Assembly (NCBI GenBank): GCA_900539145.1
Contig: UQAX01000010.1
Coordinates: forward strand, 1-64,000
Reading direction: 5' to 3'
DNA: 64,000 bases
Origin: an uncultured Blautia sp.
GTDB lineage: Bacteria; Bacillota; Clostridia; Lachnospirales; Lachnospiraceae
Shown here: one piece after another, positions 43,051 to 51,399 of the stretch
Layout of the letters: each line of letters begins with the position of its first letter
Position numbering within the stretch: the first letter of the stretch is position 1
Notes under the pieces: model-generated
Told to the model about the DNA's origin: nothing
Database searches by the model: none
What the model saw: only the letters and a program-made list of their open reading frames with translations
Translations under genes and position numbers: made by a program

Positions 43051-44460
43051 ATGAATGAATTGATGATTTTCATAGATAAGGACTCTAAAATTCCTATCTA
43101 TCAGCAAATTTATGAATTTATTAAAAAAGAAATAGAGAAAGAACAGTTAAAGCCGGGAGACAAGCTGCCCTCATCAAGGGCGCTTTCCCGGTATCTTTCT
43201 GTCAGCAGAAGTACCACAGAGCTTGCTTATGACCAGCTTGCTTCAGAAGGCTATATTGAGGCGCTTCCCTGCAAAGGATATTATATATCGCAGTTAGAGG
43301 GAATTTATTTTTCCAAGAGCAGTTTACCAAAACAGCAGAACGAAAACACCATAGCGCAGGATAAGCAAAAGAAATATTCCTATGATTTTGCCTTAAACGA
43401 AATTGCGAAGGGAAGCTTTCCTTACAGTGTGTGGCAAAAGCTTTCAAGGCAGGTATTGACAGAAGCGGACGAGGAATTTTTTCAGCTTGGAAATCCCTGC
43501 GGTGAAGACGGAATACGGCAGGCGGCAGCCGAATATTTATATCGTTCCAGAGGTGTAAGATGTAAAAAGGAACAGATTATCATCGGTGCGGGAAATGATT
43601 ATCTTCTCATGCTGTTGGGAACAATTCTGGGAGCAGGTCAAACCGTTGCAATGGAAGCGGCGACCTATATCAGTGCGTATTATGACTTTCAACATATTGG
43701 ATATAAGGTGGAGGCAGTCAGGCAGGATGAACAGGGGCTTGACATCAGTGATTTAGAAGAAAAAAAAGCAAAGCTTGTTTATGTGATGCCGTCACATCAA
43801 TTTCCTATGGGTATGATTATGCCTTTAAAACGCCGTTTGGCGCTTTTGAGCTGGGCAGAAAAGTCAGAAGAACGTTATATTATTGAAGATGATTATGACA
43901 GTGAGTTTCGTTATAAAGGGCAGCCTATTCCAAGCTTGCAGGGCTTTGACAGAAATGGAAGTGTGATTTATATGGGGACTTTTTCAAAATCCTTAGCACC
44001 CTCTGTTCGTGTCAGCTATATGGTTTTGCCGGAAAAGCTTATGCAGAGATACTTGAATGAAAAATATCTTTTCTCTGTGACGGTTTCAAAAGCAGACCAG
44101 AAAATATTGGAGCTTTTTTTAAGAGAAGGATATTATGAAAAACATCTGAACCGTATGCGCAAGATTTATAAAAGTAAGCATGATTTAATGGTAAAGCATT
44201 TAAAAGAAATGCAGGAAATTTGCGTGTTTCACGGAGAAAATGCGGGTGTTCATTTTGTTCTGGAGTTTGTGAACGGATTGACAGAAAAAATGGCAATAGA
44301 GCGAGCCGATAGTGTGGGGATACAGGTTTACGGGGTATCGGAATACTGTATTTCGACAAACAGAAAAAGAGAAAACAAAGTGCTTTTGGGTTATGCAGGG
44401 ATGGAAGAAAAGGAAATTGAAGAAGCTATGGAGCTTTTGAAAAAAGCATGGCATAGATAA
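43051..44460 (+). CDS. MocR/PdxR-type regulator (GntR HTH + aminotransferase domain)
   Basis: 469 aa. N-terminal GntR winged helix: IPIYQQIYEFIKKEIEKEQL, PSSRALSRYLSVSR. From ~110 on a fold-type I aminotransferase: DYDSEFRYKGQPIPSLQG, and MGTFSKSLAPSVRVSY with the PLP-binding Lys. Such proteins sense PLP or amines and control pyridoxal, GABA or amino-acid genes; the target is not evident here. It has no strong ribosome site and may be translated by coupling to glnS. Confidence 0.9.
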   Translation: MNELMIFIDKDSKIPIYQQIYEFIKKEIEKEQLKPGDKLPSSRALSRYLSVSRSTTELAYDQLASEGYIEALPCKGYYISQLEGIYFSKSSLPKQQNENTIAQDKQKKYSYDFALNEIAKGSFPYSVWQKLSRQVLTEADEEFFQLGNPCGEDGIRQAAAEYLYRSRGVRCKKEQIIIGAGNDYLLMLLGTILGAGQTVAMEAATYISAYYDFQHIGYKVEAVRQDEQGLDISDLEEKKAKLVYVMPSHQFPMGMIMPLKRRLALLSWAEKSEERYIIEDDYDSEFRYKGQPIPSLQGFDRNGSVIYMGTFSKSLAPSVRVSYMVLPEKLMQRYLNEKYLFSVTVSKADQKILELFLREGYYEKHLNRMRKIYKSKHDLMVKHLKEMQEICVFHGENAGVHFVLEFVNGLTEKMAIERADSVGIQVYGVSEYCISTNRKRENKVLLGYAGMEEKEIEEAMELLKKAWHR

Positions 44461-44466
44461 AAGGAT

Positions 44467-44618
44467 GAAGAGGGTTATCACATTCAATATCCAAAATATT
44501 TATACATTTTACACTCAGTCTGCGCTCGCTTTGAGCTTGTAATCTCAAAGCATGCTCGACAAATTCGCTAAAGGCGTATAAATATTTTTGGATATTGTTT
44601 AAAGTGAAAGCCTCTTTT
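44467..44618. repeat. Palindromic element copy C
   Basis: Inverted relative to copies A and B. Stem CAATATCCAAAATATTTATAC pairs with GTATAAATATTTTTGGATATTG over split segments, and outer arms are GAGG.../...CCTC followed by TTTT. The core (CAGTCTGCGCTC, CTTTGAG...CTCAAAG, GCTCGACAAATTCGC) is conserved. Lies between converging genes. Confidence 0.8.
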
Positions 44619-44630
44619 AGAAAATATATT

Positions 44631-45155
44631 TTATGCGTTTATTTCTAAAATTTTACCCACTGCCTCATCGTATCGGCAGTATTTTCCGTTTTCAGAAATA
44701 AACGGGGAGTAAGTTTTTGTTTTAATATTTTTGATATATACAACTTTTGTAGCAATCATGTAAACGAGAGAAAATTTTTCATTTAAGCTGGAAATCCATT
44801 TGTACACTTTGCTGTCTTTATCAGAAAGTACAAGCTCATATCCGCCCTCACAAGGTTCTAAAGAAAAATAAATTTTTTCATCCTTTTTTAAAGGAGTAAA
44901 GACCTGATTGTAAATATATTCTGAAAAATGTTCTTTTACAAAAGCCTTAAATCCCTTCATAGTATAAGTTTCAAGAGAAACCGCATCTGTGATTTTATCC
45001 CCTCGTTCAATACGGATTTTTAAAACCTTGAGAATATCCACCGCATCATTGATAAAGCTCAATCGGCTGTATTCCATACTTTCCAGTAAAAATGAAATTA
45101 ACTCTTTTGACAAAATATCGTCATTTTTTGCCTGCTCAAATAAATTGTTATTCAT
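44631..45155 (-). CDS. Hypothetical protein
   Basis: 174 aa, soluble, no signal peptide or membrane segment. An N-terminal helical half (ISFLLESMEYSRLSFINDAVDILKVLKI) and a C-terminal beta-rich half with GGYELVLSD and KVYKWIS. Not recognised. GAGGAATG precedes the ATG, and TTGTAA with a 17-nt spacer to TACAAT upstream is a reasonable promoter. Flanked by repeat copy C on its 3' side. Confidence 0.55.
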   Translation of the reverse strand: MNNNLFEQAKNDDILSKELISFLLESMEYSRLSFINDAVDILKVLKIRIERGDKITDAVSLETYTMKGFKAFVKEHFSEYIYNQVFTPLKKDEKIYFSLEPCEGGYELVLSDKDSKVYKWISSLNEKFSLVYMIATKVVYIKNIKTKTYSPFISENGKYCRYDEAVGKILEINA

Positions 45156-45236
45156 AGTACATTCCTCACTTTATAAATAGTTGAATACCCACTAAAGTGA
45201 TTGTATTATGAATGGAAGATTTTTACAAGAGCTATT

Positions 45237-45680
45237 TTAAAGTTCGGCAGAAGTGTCTTCCTTTTCTTCTTCCTCTTTTTCGCAGACACAATCTTTTACC
45301 GTCTCTTTTACAGTTTCAACAACATTTTCGGCAGCTTTTTTTGTGTCTTCTACGGTTTCTTTTACGTCTTCTTTTATATTTTCAATATCTTCGGCAAGGT
45401 CTTCAAAATCATCCTCAAAGATATCGTCTTCGGAGAATTCTTTTGTAAGCTCATCAGCTTTGTTGACTGCCTGATCTACTGATTTTTCAACGACTTCTTT
45501 AAATTTGGAGGCTACGTTTACAGCAGAGGCAGCAGTTTCTTTCAAATTATCCTGAAAGTCTGCGAACTCTTCCTGAAGGTCAGGATTTTCTTCTTTCTTT
45601 TTTGTAAAATAATAAACCGCAGCTCCGGCAGTTGCGCTTAACAATCCAATACCTAATAATTTTTTACCTAAATTTCCCAT
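45237..45680 (-). CDS. YtxH-like membrane-anchored coiled-coil protein
   Basis: 147 aa. A short N-terminal hydrophobic anchor (GKKLLGIGLLSATAGAAVYYFTKKK) is followed by a long acidic amphipathic helix region with repeated VKETVEDTKKAAENVVETVKE-type segments (LEA/YtxH-like) and a C-terminal CVC. Such proteins are often envelope- or stress-related; function unknown. AAAGGA precedes the ATG. Confidence 0.6.
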   Translation of the reverse strand: MGNLGKKLLGIGLLSATAGAAVYYFTKKKEENPDLQEEFADFQDNLKETAASAVNVASKFKEVVEKSVDQAVNKADELTKEFSEDDIFEDDFEDLAEDIENIKEDVKETVEDTKKAAENVVETVKETVKDCVCEKEEEEKEDTSAEL

Positions 45681-45827
45681 AATCAAAATCCTTTCTAAAA
45701 TCAAAATTCCCTTACTCTACCTATATGTTCTCCATTATAATCCTTTTTCACTCAGGAAGGGAAGTGTTTTTTCATTAATTTTCTATGAAATTTATCTTAT
45801 ACGAAATTGCGTTTTAAAAGAATGGGG

Positions 45828-45855
45828 TTGACAAATGCAGAAAAATCAGTATGAT
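45828..45855 (+). promoter_or_regulatory. Promoter of the DUF2325-DUF3793 operon
   Basis: TTGACA (45828-45833), 16-nt spacer, TATGAT (45850-45855). Confidence 0.65.
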
Positions 45856-45860
45856 AGTAG

Positions 45861-45874
45861 TTAGTTAACACTAA
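45861..45874 (+). promoter_or_regulatory. Operator dyad 1
   Basis: TTAGT-TAAC-ACTAA, perfect 5-bp arms, within TAGTAGTTAGTTAACACTAA. It covers the expected transcription start, so binding should repress. Resembles metalloregulator (DtxR/Fur-like) sites in style only. Confidence 0.6.
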
Positions 45875-45914
45875 TCGAAATCAGAAACAGAGAAATATAT
45901 TTTTTAAATAGTAG

Positions 45915-45928
45915 TTAGTTAAAACTAA
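45915..45928 (+). promoter_or_regulatory. Operator dyad 2
   Basis: TTAGT-TAAA-ACTAA, within TAGTAGTTAGTTAAAACTAA. It repeats dyad 1 and its 5' flank 54 bp downstream, in the leader just before the ribosome site. Confidence 0.6.
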
Positions 45929-45947
45929 TCAAGAAAGGAAGAACAGT

Positions 45948-46235
45948 ATGAGTATTGTAATTATCGGTGGAAATGAAAGAATGGTAACACGTTATGAAAA
46001 TTTATGTGAAAGCTATGGATGCAAGGCAAAAGTGTTTGTAAAGGAAAACAGTTCGATTAAGAAGAAAATGGGATGTCCGGATTTGCTGCTATTATTTACA
46101 AATACAGTATCTCACAAAATGGTAATGAATGCTTCTCAGGAAGCAAAGAGAAATAATATTCCTATTCGAAGAATTCACAGGGCAAGTACGGCTGCATTAC
46201 AGTCCGTGCTGGAAGACATTAAGGAGGAGAGATAG
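45948..46235 (+). CDS. DUF2325 family protein
   Basis: 95 aa: IVIIGGNERMVTRYENLCESYG start, LLLLFTNTVSHKMVMNA, and a final IPIRRIHRAS, as in DUF2325 proteins. These are small, often linked to iron-uptake and flavodoxin genes in clostridia, with no proven role. RBS GAAAGGAAG. Ends directly before the DUF3793 start (no gap). Confidence 0.8.
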   Translation: MSIVIIGGNERMVTRYENLCESYGCKAKVFVKENSSIKKKMGCPDLLLLFTNTVSHKMVMNASQEAKRNNIPIRRIHRASTAALQSVLEDIKEER

Positions 46236-46787
46236 ATGCTGGAGGAAATTTTAATCAGACATAGCGCTCCTACCTTGGCCGGTCTAAAAACAGCGAACCT
46301 GTTTTGGTATTCATGGGAGTCTAAAGAGGAATTTGAAAATAGCGCAGAGCTTTGGAAAAGAGTTTTAAAAGAAAAAGGATTGAGCCTTACAGTTATTCGT
46401 ACTACGGAACAAAGAGCGCTTCTGTATGTGGACAGAAGAAAAAAGCTGGAAGATGATTTAAAGAGAGCGAAGACACGAAAAATGTTGGAAGCGGAAGGAT
46501 ACGTTTATAACAATGCTGAGGAAGCTGTAAAAATTTTACAAAACAGATTGCAGATGTATGAAAGGTTTCCTCACGAAATCGGATTATTTTTAGGGTATCC
46601 GGAGGAAGATGTGCAGGGATTTATAGAAAATCAAGGAAAAAACTGCAAATGCTGCGGATGCTGGAAGGTATACTGCAACGAATGCGATGCACAAAAAATG
46701 TTTTGTAAATTTAAAAAGTGTGAAACGGTGTATGAGAGGTTATTTTCAAAAGGAAGGCCTGTGGAAAAAATGATTGTGGCGGCATAA
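46236..46787 (+). CDS. DUF3793 family protein
   Basis: 183 aa. HSAPTLAGLKTANLFWY at the N-terminus, PHEIGLFLGYPEEDVQGFI in the middle, then a cysteine cluster (CKCCGCWKVYCNECDAQK) and KCETVYERLF. Typical of DUF3793, which usually travels with DUF2325 and ferrous-iron or flavodoxin genes. The Cys cluster suggests metal or Fe-S binding (inference). Translationally coupled to DUF2325. Confidence 0.82.
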   Translation: MLEEILIRHSAPTLAGLKTANLFWYSWESKEEFENSAELWKRVLKEKGLSLTVIRTTEQRALLYVDRRKKLEDDLKRAKTRKMLEAEGYVYNNAEEAVKILQNRLQMYERFPHEIGLFLGYPEEDVQGFIENQGKNCKCCGCWKVYCNECDAQKMFCKFKKCETVYERLFSKGRPVEKMIVAA

Positions 46788-46805
46788 AAGTGCCGTCATT
46801 TTTTC
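46778..46805 (+). terminator. Terminator of the DUF2325-DUF3793 operon
   Basis: TGGCGGCA / TGCCGTCA (one G-U), 6-nt loop, TTTTTT tail. The 5' arm lies within the last codons of DUF3793. Confidence 0.65.
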
Positions 46806-46882
46806 ATTGCAACATTGAAAAAGACAGGATATACTAAGAATTGAGAGAAAATAAATCGGGAATTGCTTTAAAGGAGAACATC

Positions 46883-47470
46883 ATGAGAAAAATGATACTG
46901 GCAAGTGCTTCTCCCAGACGCAGGGAACTTTTAGAGCAGGGAGGAATTCCTTTTACGGTTATCCCCAGTCAGGCAGAGGAGAAGATTACGAAAACACAGC
47001 CGGGACTTGCAGTAGAGGAGCTGTCCTATTTAAAATGCAGTGATATTTATGAAAAATCAGCCGGAGATGTTGTTGTGATTGGCGCAGATACGGTTGTTGC
47101 AAGTGAAGACAAAATATTGGGCAAGCCAGCCTCAAAAGAAGATGCGGTAAGAATGCTTCAAGGTCTTCAGGGACGGACGCACGAGGTTTATACCGGTGTG
47201 ACAATTATGGTAAGAGAGGGAGACGAAAACAGAAGGAAGACGTTTCATGAGAAAACGAAGGTTGTTTTTTATCCCATGTCAGAGGATGAAATCAGAAGCT
47301 ATGTGAATACAGGAGAGCCCATGGACAAAGCAGGGGCTTATGGTATTCAGGGAAAATCCGCTGTTTTTATTAAAGAAATCAGCGGTGATTATAACAATGT
47401 GGTAGGGCTGCCTCTGGCAAGACTTTATCAGGAATTAAAAAATATGGGAATAGAAAGCAGGGAATGGTAA
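46883..47470 (+). CDS. maf: Maf-type nucleotide pyrophosphatase
   Basis: 195 aa: LASASPRRRELLEQGG N-terminus, GADTVVASEDKILGKP, GRTHEVYTGV, and DKAGAYGIQG, the diagnostic Maf motifs. Hydrolyses non-canonical or pyrimidine nucleoside triphosphates and has been tied to septum formation. ATG chosen at 46883 after AAAGGAGAAC. Followed directly by two HAD phosphatase genes. Confidence 0.93.
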   Translation: MRKMILASASPRRRELLEQGGIPFTVIPSQAEEKITKTQPGLAVEELSYLKCSDIYEKSAGDVVVIGADTVVASEDKILGKPASKEDAVRMLQGLQGRTHEVYTGVTIMVREGDENRRKTFHEKTKVVFYPMSEDEIRSYVNTGEPMDKAGAYGIQGKSAVFIKEISGDYNNVVGLPLARLYQELKNMGIESREW

Positions 47471-47472
47471 TC

Positions 47473-48132
47473 ATGTATAAGGCATGTATATTTGATTTAG
47501 ACGGAACCATTGCAGATACCGTGGAGTCTATGGCGTATGTGGGAAATCAGGTTTTACAGGAGTTCGGATTAGCTGCACTGCCTGTGGAGAATTATAATTT
47601 TTATGCAGGAGACGGAGCCGACGAGCTGGTAAGGAGAATGCTTGCCGCAACACCGGGAGGGGACAAAGCAGACTATGAGCAGATACGTACCGTATATCGT
47701 CAGAGATTTGCCGAAAATCCTTTTTATCATGTGAAGCCCTTTGACGGGATTATAGAGCTTTTAGAAAAATTAAAAGAAGAAAATATTAAAATCGCAGTGT
47801 TGTCAAATAAGCCTCATGAAGCAGCCGTAGAGGTAGTAAATAAAATTTTCGGAGAAACGATGTTTCATAAAGTGCAGGGACAGACAGAGCGCATCCCCAG
47901 AAAGCCGTCACCGGTGGGAGCTCTTGCTATTGCAGAGGCATTTGGTGTAAAACCTGAGGAATGTCTTTACTGTGGAGATACCAATACAGATATGGATACG
48001 GGAAAAGCGGCAGGTATGTATACCATCGGCGTAACATGGGGTTTTCGTCCAAGACAGGAACTGGTGGAACATCATGCAGATAAAATTGTAGATACGCCAC
48101 AGGAAATTTTTGAAACCGCAAAAAAGAAATAG
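47473..48132 (+). CDS. HAD hydrolase, phosphoglycolate phosphatase-like
   Basis: 219 aa. FDLDGTIADT (motif I), cap domain, VLSNKPHEAA (II), KPSPVGALAIAEAFG (III) and YCGDTNTDMDTGKAAGM (IV). Closest to the PGP/Gph group; true substrate unknown. Starts 2 nt after maf; AGGGAATGG serves as ribosome site. Confidence 0.88.
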   Translation: MYKACIFDLDGTIADTVESMAYVGNQVLQEFGLAALPVENYNFYAGDGADELVRRMLAATPGGDKADYEQIRTVYRQRFAENPFYHVKPFDGIIELLEKLKEENIKIAVLSNKPHEAAVEVVNKIFGETMFHKVQGQTERIPRKPSPVGALAIAEAFGVKPEECLYCGDTNTDMDTGKAAGMYTIGVTWGFRPRQELVEHHADKIVDTPQEIFETAKKK

Positions 48133-48148
48133 CAGGGAGTGGGAAAGT

Positions 48149-48943
48149 ATGTTAAAGCTGATTGCCAGTGATATAGATGGCACGCTTCTTCAAAATGGGA
48201 AAAGAGAGCTGTCTTTACAAGCAGTGGAGCAGATAAAACAGTTAAAAGAAATGGGAATTCTTTTTGCGGCTGCCAGCGGAAGACAGTATGCAGTTTTACG
48301 AAACTTATTTGAGCCTGTAAAGGATGACATTGCTTATATTTGTGAAAATGGGGCAATGGTTGTGTATAAAGGGAAAATTTTACATAAAGATGTTTTTGAA
48401 CGGGCATTAGCAGAAGAAATGGCGCATAGCATACTGAATAGAGAAGATATGGAGATTATTGTTTCCGGAGAAAAATCCTACTATATTCAGCCGAAAAGAA
48501 AAGCATTTGCAGATTATATGCTTCAGACAGTAAAAGGCAAGGTTGCGGTGGTAGATGATATTTTCAAAGTAAAAGAAGATATTTTGAAAATATCCATGTA
48601 CAGGGAAAGCGGACTGGAAGAAATGCTGCCTTATTGGAAAAAGCTTTTCGGAAGTCAGGCAACTGTGGTAACCTCCGGTCACGCATGGCTGGATATGATG
48701 CCGATGAGTGCGGATAAGGGAAAAGGAATTCGAGTTTTGCAGAAGCATTTTCTTATTTCCGCAGACGTCTGTGCGGCTTTTGGAGATAACTTAAATGATT
48801 TGGAAATGCTCCATGAGGTTACTTATAGCTTTGCTGTAAGCAATGCCAAAGAAGAAGTAAAAGAAACAGCAAAATATGAAACAGAACGGGTAGAAACCGT
48901 TTTAGAAAAAATAATTCAACAAGGAGGAAATTGGAATGAATGA
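48149..48943 (+). CDS. HAD hydrolase, Cof/type IIB
   Basis: 264 aa. IASDIDGTLLQ (motif I), FAAASGRQYAVL (II), DKGKGIRVL Lys (III), and AFGDNLNDLEML (IV), with a C2B cap between. Sugar-phosphate or flavin-phosphate phosphatase by family. Start at MLKLIASDI. Overlaps the next small gene by 8 nt. Confidence 0.88.
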   Translation: MLKLIASDIDGTLLQNGKRELSLQAVEQIKQLKEMGILFAAASGRQYAVLRNLFEPVKDDIAYICENGAMVVYKGKILHKDVFERALAEEMAHSILNREDMEIIVSGEKSYYIQPKRKAFADYMLQTVKGKVAVVDDIFKVKEDILKISMYRESGLEEMLPYWKKLFGSQATVVTSGHAWLDMMPMSADKGKGIRVLQKHFLISADVCAAFGDNLNDLEMLHEVTYSFAVSNAKEEVKETAKYETERVETVLEKIIQQGGNWNE

Positions 48944-49199
48944 ATATAGTGAAGAATGTCTGGTAACTTTTTTGAAAAATCAGGAGCAGTTATTTGCAGA
49001 GCCGGTAGCGGAGACAGAGGAAGAGGCTGAGGCGTTTTTAGAGGATTGCATGGCAGTTGTGGTGGACTCTTTAGCCGAAGTAAAGGAATATTTTGAAGAA
49101 AACGGCATGGATGTAGACGGAATGACCTTGGAAGAGTTGGAGGATGCCAGTGAAGTCTTTCCTCTTCCAAACGGACAGTATTTAATTGTAGAAGGCTAG
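48936..49199 (+). CDS. Small acidic hypothetical protein
   Basis: 87 aa, very acidic (EEEAEAFLEDC, EELEDASEVF), ending LPNGQYLIVEG. Strong AAGGAGG ahead of the ATG inside the end of the HAD gene. No family recognised. Cotranscribed with the maf-HAD genes and the aldehyde dehydrogenase that follows. Confidence 0.6.
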   Translation: MNEYSEECLVTFLKNQEQLFAEPVAETEEEAEAFLEDCMAVVVDSLAEVKEYFEENGMDVDGMTLEELEDASEVFPLPNGQYLIVEG

Positions 49200-49213
49200 T
49201 GAGGTGACGGCTC

Positions 49214-50584
49214 ATGGAAATAAACTCCATAGCAGAGAGGCAAAAAGCTTTTTTTGAAAAAAACAGGACAAAAGCTTATGAATTTCGCAAGAAAGCTCTT
49301 CTTCGGTTAAAACGAACGATTTTATATTATGAAAAAGAAATCGAAGAAGCCCTGTATAAGGACTTGGGAAAATCAGATTTTGAAGCTTATATGACAGAAG
49401 TGGGAATGACACTTTCCGAGCTGAACTATGCAGAAAAGCATTTGAAGGGCTGGATGAAGGGAAAACGTGCCTTGACACCATTGGCGCAGTTTCCTGCAAA
49501 AAGCTTTGAAGCTGTCGAGCCCTATGGCACAGTGTTGATTATAGCCCCTTGGAATTACCCTTTTATGCTTTGTATGGAGCCTTTAATCGGCGCTGTTGCA
49601 GCGGGAAACTGTTGTGTGGTAAAGCCTTCTGCTTATGCACCGCACACCTCGGCAGTGATTAAAAAAATTCTTTCTGCTGTTTTTCCGAAAGAATTTGTGG
49701 CAGTTGTGGAAGGCGGCAGAGAAGAGAATACAGCACTTTTAGAACAGAAATTTGACTATATTTTCTTTACGGGAAGTAAGGCAGTGGGAAAAATTGTTCT
49801 GGAAAAGGCTGCCCAAAATCTCACGCCTGTTACTTTAGAGCTGGGTGGGAAAAGTCCCTGTATTGTAGATGAAACGGCAAACTTAAAGCTGGCAGCAAAA
49901 CGTCTGGTGTTTGGAAAATATTTAAACAGCGGACAGACCTGTGTAGCTCCTGATTACCTTTTGATACAGGAAGCTGTAAAAGAAGAATTTTTAGAATATT
50001 TAAAATACTGGATTGATAAAATGTTTTCGGCAGAGCTGCTGAAAAATCAGGATTATCCCAGAATAATCAATGAAAAACACTATGAGCGCATTATGAAGCT
50101 TATGGAAGGAGAACACATTGTAAAAGGCGGCTTTGGGAATAAAGAAAGGCTGTTTATTGCCCCTACTGTGTTGGATGATATTACAGAAAAGTCACCCATT
50201 ATGCAGGAGGAAATCTTCGGACCGGTGCTGCCTGTGCTCGCTTACAGAGATTTAAAAGAGGCAGAGGACTTTATCAAAAAGGGTGAAAAACCTCTGGCAC
50301 TCTATCTCTTTACAGAAAGAAAACAGACAGAGCAGAGAATTTTACAGGAAATCTCCTTTGGAGGAGGTTGTATTAACGATACCATTATTCATCTGGCAAC
50401 ATCAAGAATGGGATTTGGCGGTGTAGGTGCAAGCGGTATGGGAAGCTATCACGGAAAAAAAAGCTTTGATACCTTTAGTCATACGAAAAGTATTGTGAAA
50501 AAATATCAGGGAGTCGATTTACCTATTCGTTATCAGCCGTATACAAATGGGAAAAAGAAATTGCTGCGTTTGTTTTTGAAGTAA
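49214..50584 (+). CDS. Aldehyde dehydrogenase (class 3-like, NAD(P)-dependent)
   Basis: 456 aa: PWNYPFMLCMEPLIGA, FFTGSKAVGKIV (cofactor), ELGGKSPCIVDE (catalytic Glu), NSGQTCVAPDYLL (catalytic Cys), EEIFGPVLPV, and a C-terminal hydrophobic/basic tail (KKLLRLFLK) as in fatty-aldehyde-type enzymes. Oxidises aldehydes to acids; substrate unknown. GTGACGG ribosome site is modest. Confidence 0.9.
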   Translation: MEINSIAERQKAFFEKNRTKAYEFRKKALLRLKRTILYYEKEIEEALYKDLGKSDFEAYMTEVGMTLSELNYAEKHLKGWMKGKRALTPLAQFPAKSFEAVEPYGTVLIIAPWNYPFMLCMEPLIGAVAAGNCCVVKPSAYAPHTSAVIKKILSAVFPKEFVAVVEGGREENTALLEQKFDYIFFTGSKAVGKIVLEKAAQNLTPVTLELGGKSPCIVDETANLKLAAKRLVFGKYLNSGQTCVAPDYLLIQEAVKEEFLEYLKYWIDKMFSAELLKNQDYPRIINEKHYERIMKLMEGEHIVKGGFGNKERLFIAPTVLDDITEKSPIMQEEIFGPVLPVLAYRDLKEAEDFIKKGEKPLALYLFTERKQTEQRILQEISFGGGCINDTIIHLATSRMGFGGVGASGMGSYHGKKSFDTFSHTKSIVKKYQGVDLPIRYQPYTNGKKKLLRLFLK

Positions 50585-50600
50585 TTAAGGAGGGATAAGG

Positions 50601-51239
50601 ATGAAAAATACAAGGGTTGAAGCTCCTGCATTTTGGAACAGGCGTTCAGAAGTATTCGATAAGCAGGTTTTATCAGTATATGAAAATGCTTACAGAAAAA
50701 CTGTGAAACGTTCTGCGGCATTTTTAAAGGAGGAAGACAGAGTTTTTGAGATTGGCTGCGGCACTGGTGTAGCGACCATTCCTCTTTCAAAATATGTAAA
50801 AGAAATCACGGCAACGGATATTTCTAAAGATATGCTCCAAAAAGCCAGAGAAAAAGCAGAAAAATTGTCAAAGAATAATATTACCTTTTCCATGGGAGAA
50901 TTGACGGAAATGGAAATAGAGCCGGAAAGCTATGATGTGGTGACGGCATATAATGTGCTGCTGTATATGAAAAATCAGGAAGAGGTTTTAAAGAAAATAT
51001 ATGAGATTTTAAAACCGGGCGGTATTTTTCTTTCTGCCACAGACTGTCTGGGAAGAAATTTGTCCAAAGACTCTGTGAAAAAATTCTGGAAAAGTAAATT
51101 GCATCTGATGCCTTATGTAGCTTTTGATACACCCATTAGCCTGATGAGGAAAATCCAGAAAAACGGCTTTGAAGTTCTGGAAATTGTCAATCTCCATAAA
51201 AATCCGCCGAATATCTTCATCGCAGCAAAGAAAAAATAA
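50601..51239 (+). CDS. Class I SAM-dependent methyltransferase
   Basis: 212 aa. Motif I EIGCGTGVATIPL, motif II ITATDISKDML, YDVVTAYNVLLYM as motif IV, LKPGGIFLSATD as motif V-VI. Methyl acceptor unknown. AAGGAGGG precedes the ATG; 16 nt after the aldehyde dehydrogenase, so same transcript. Confidence 0.85.
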   Translation: MKNTRVEAPAFWNRRSEVFDKQVLSVYENAYRKTVKRSAAFLKEEDRVFEIGCGTGVATIPLSKYVKEITATDISKDMLQKAREKAEKLSKNNITFSMGELTEMEIEPESYDVVTAYNVLLYMKNQEEVLKKIYEILKPGGIFLSATDCLGRNLSKDSVKKFWKSKLHLMPYVAFDTPISLMRKIQKNGFEVLEIVNLHKNPPNIFIAAKKK

Positions 51240-51277
51240 GAAGTTTAGAATTATTTAAGAAAGTTTATAAAAGTTTG

Positions 51278-51304
51278 TTAGCACTCAATATGATTGAGTG
51301 CTAA
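51278..51304 (+). promoter_or_regulatory. CIRCE element (HrcA operator)
   Basis: TTAGCACTC-N9-GAGTGCTAA, a perfect CIRCE dyad, ending 7 nt before the -35 of htpG. Confidence 0.95.
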
Positions 51305-51311
51305 TTTTCTC

Positions 51312-51340
51312 TTGACTTTTATTTCTTTGGGGACTATTAT
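51312..51340 (+). promoter_or_regulatory. htpG promoter
   Basis: TTGACT (51312-51317), 17-nt spacer, TATTAT (51335-51340). Confidence 0.75.
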
Positions 51341-51352
51341 GGTGTTTAGGCA

Positions 51353-51366
51353 GGGAAACGTTTCCC
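51353..51366 (+). promoter_or_regulatory. GGGAAACGTTTCCC palindrome in the htpG leader
   Basis: Perfect 14-bp palindrome with a central CG, of the LacI/CcpA operator style, 12 nt after the -10 and so near or just after the transcription start. Candidate second operator. Confidence 0.55.
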
Positions 51367-51399
51367 AATATAAGAATGAAAAAGGAGATGTATTTTATC

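Noticed and set aside
45237..45482. Plus-strand frames with Phe/Ser-rich proteins opposite the YtxH-like gene
   Set aside because: Low-complexity antisense of Glu/Lys-rich codons; no start signal.
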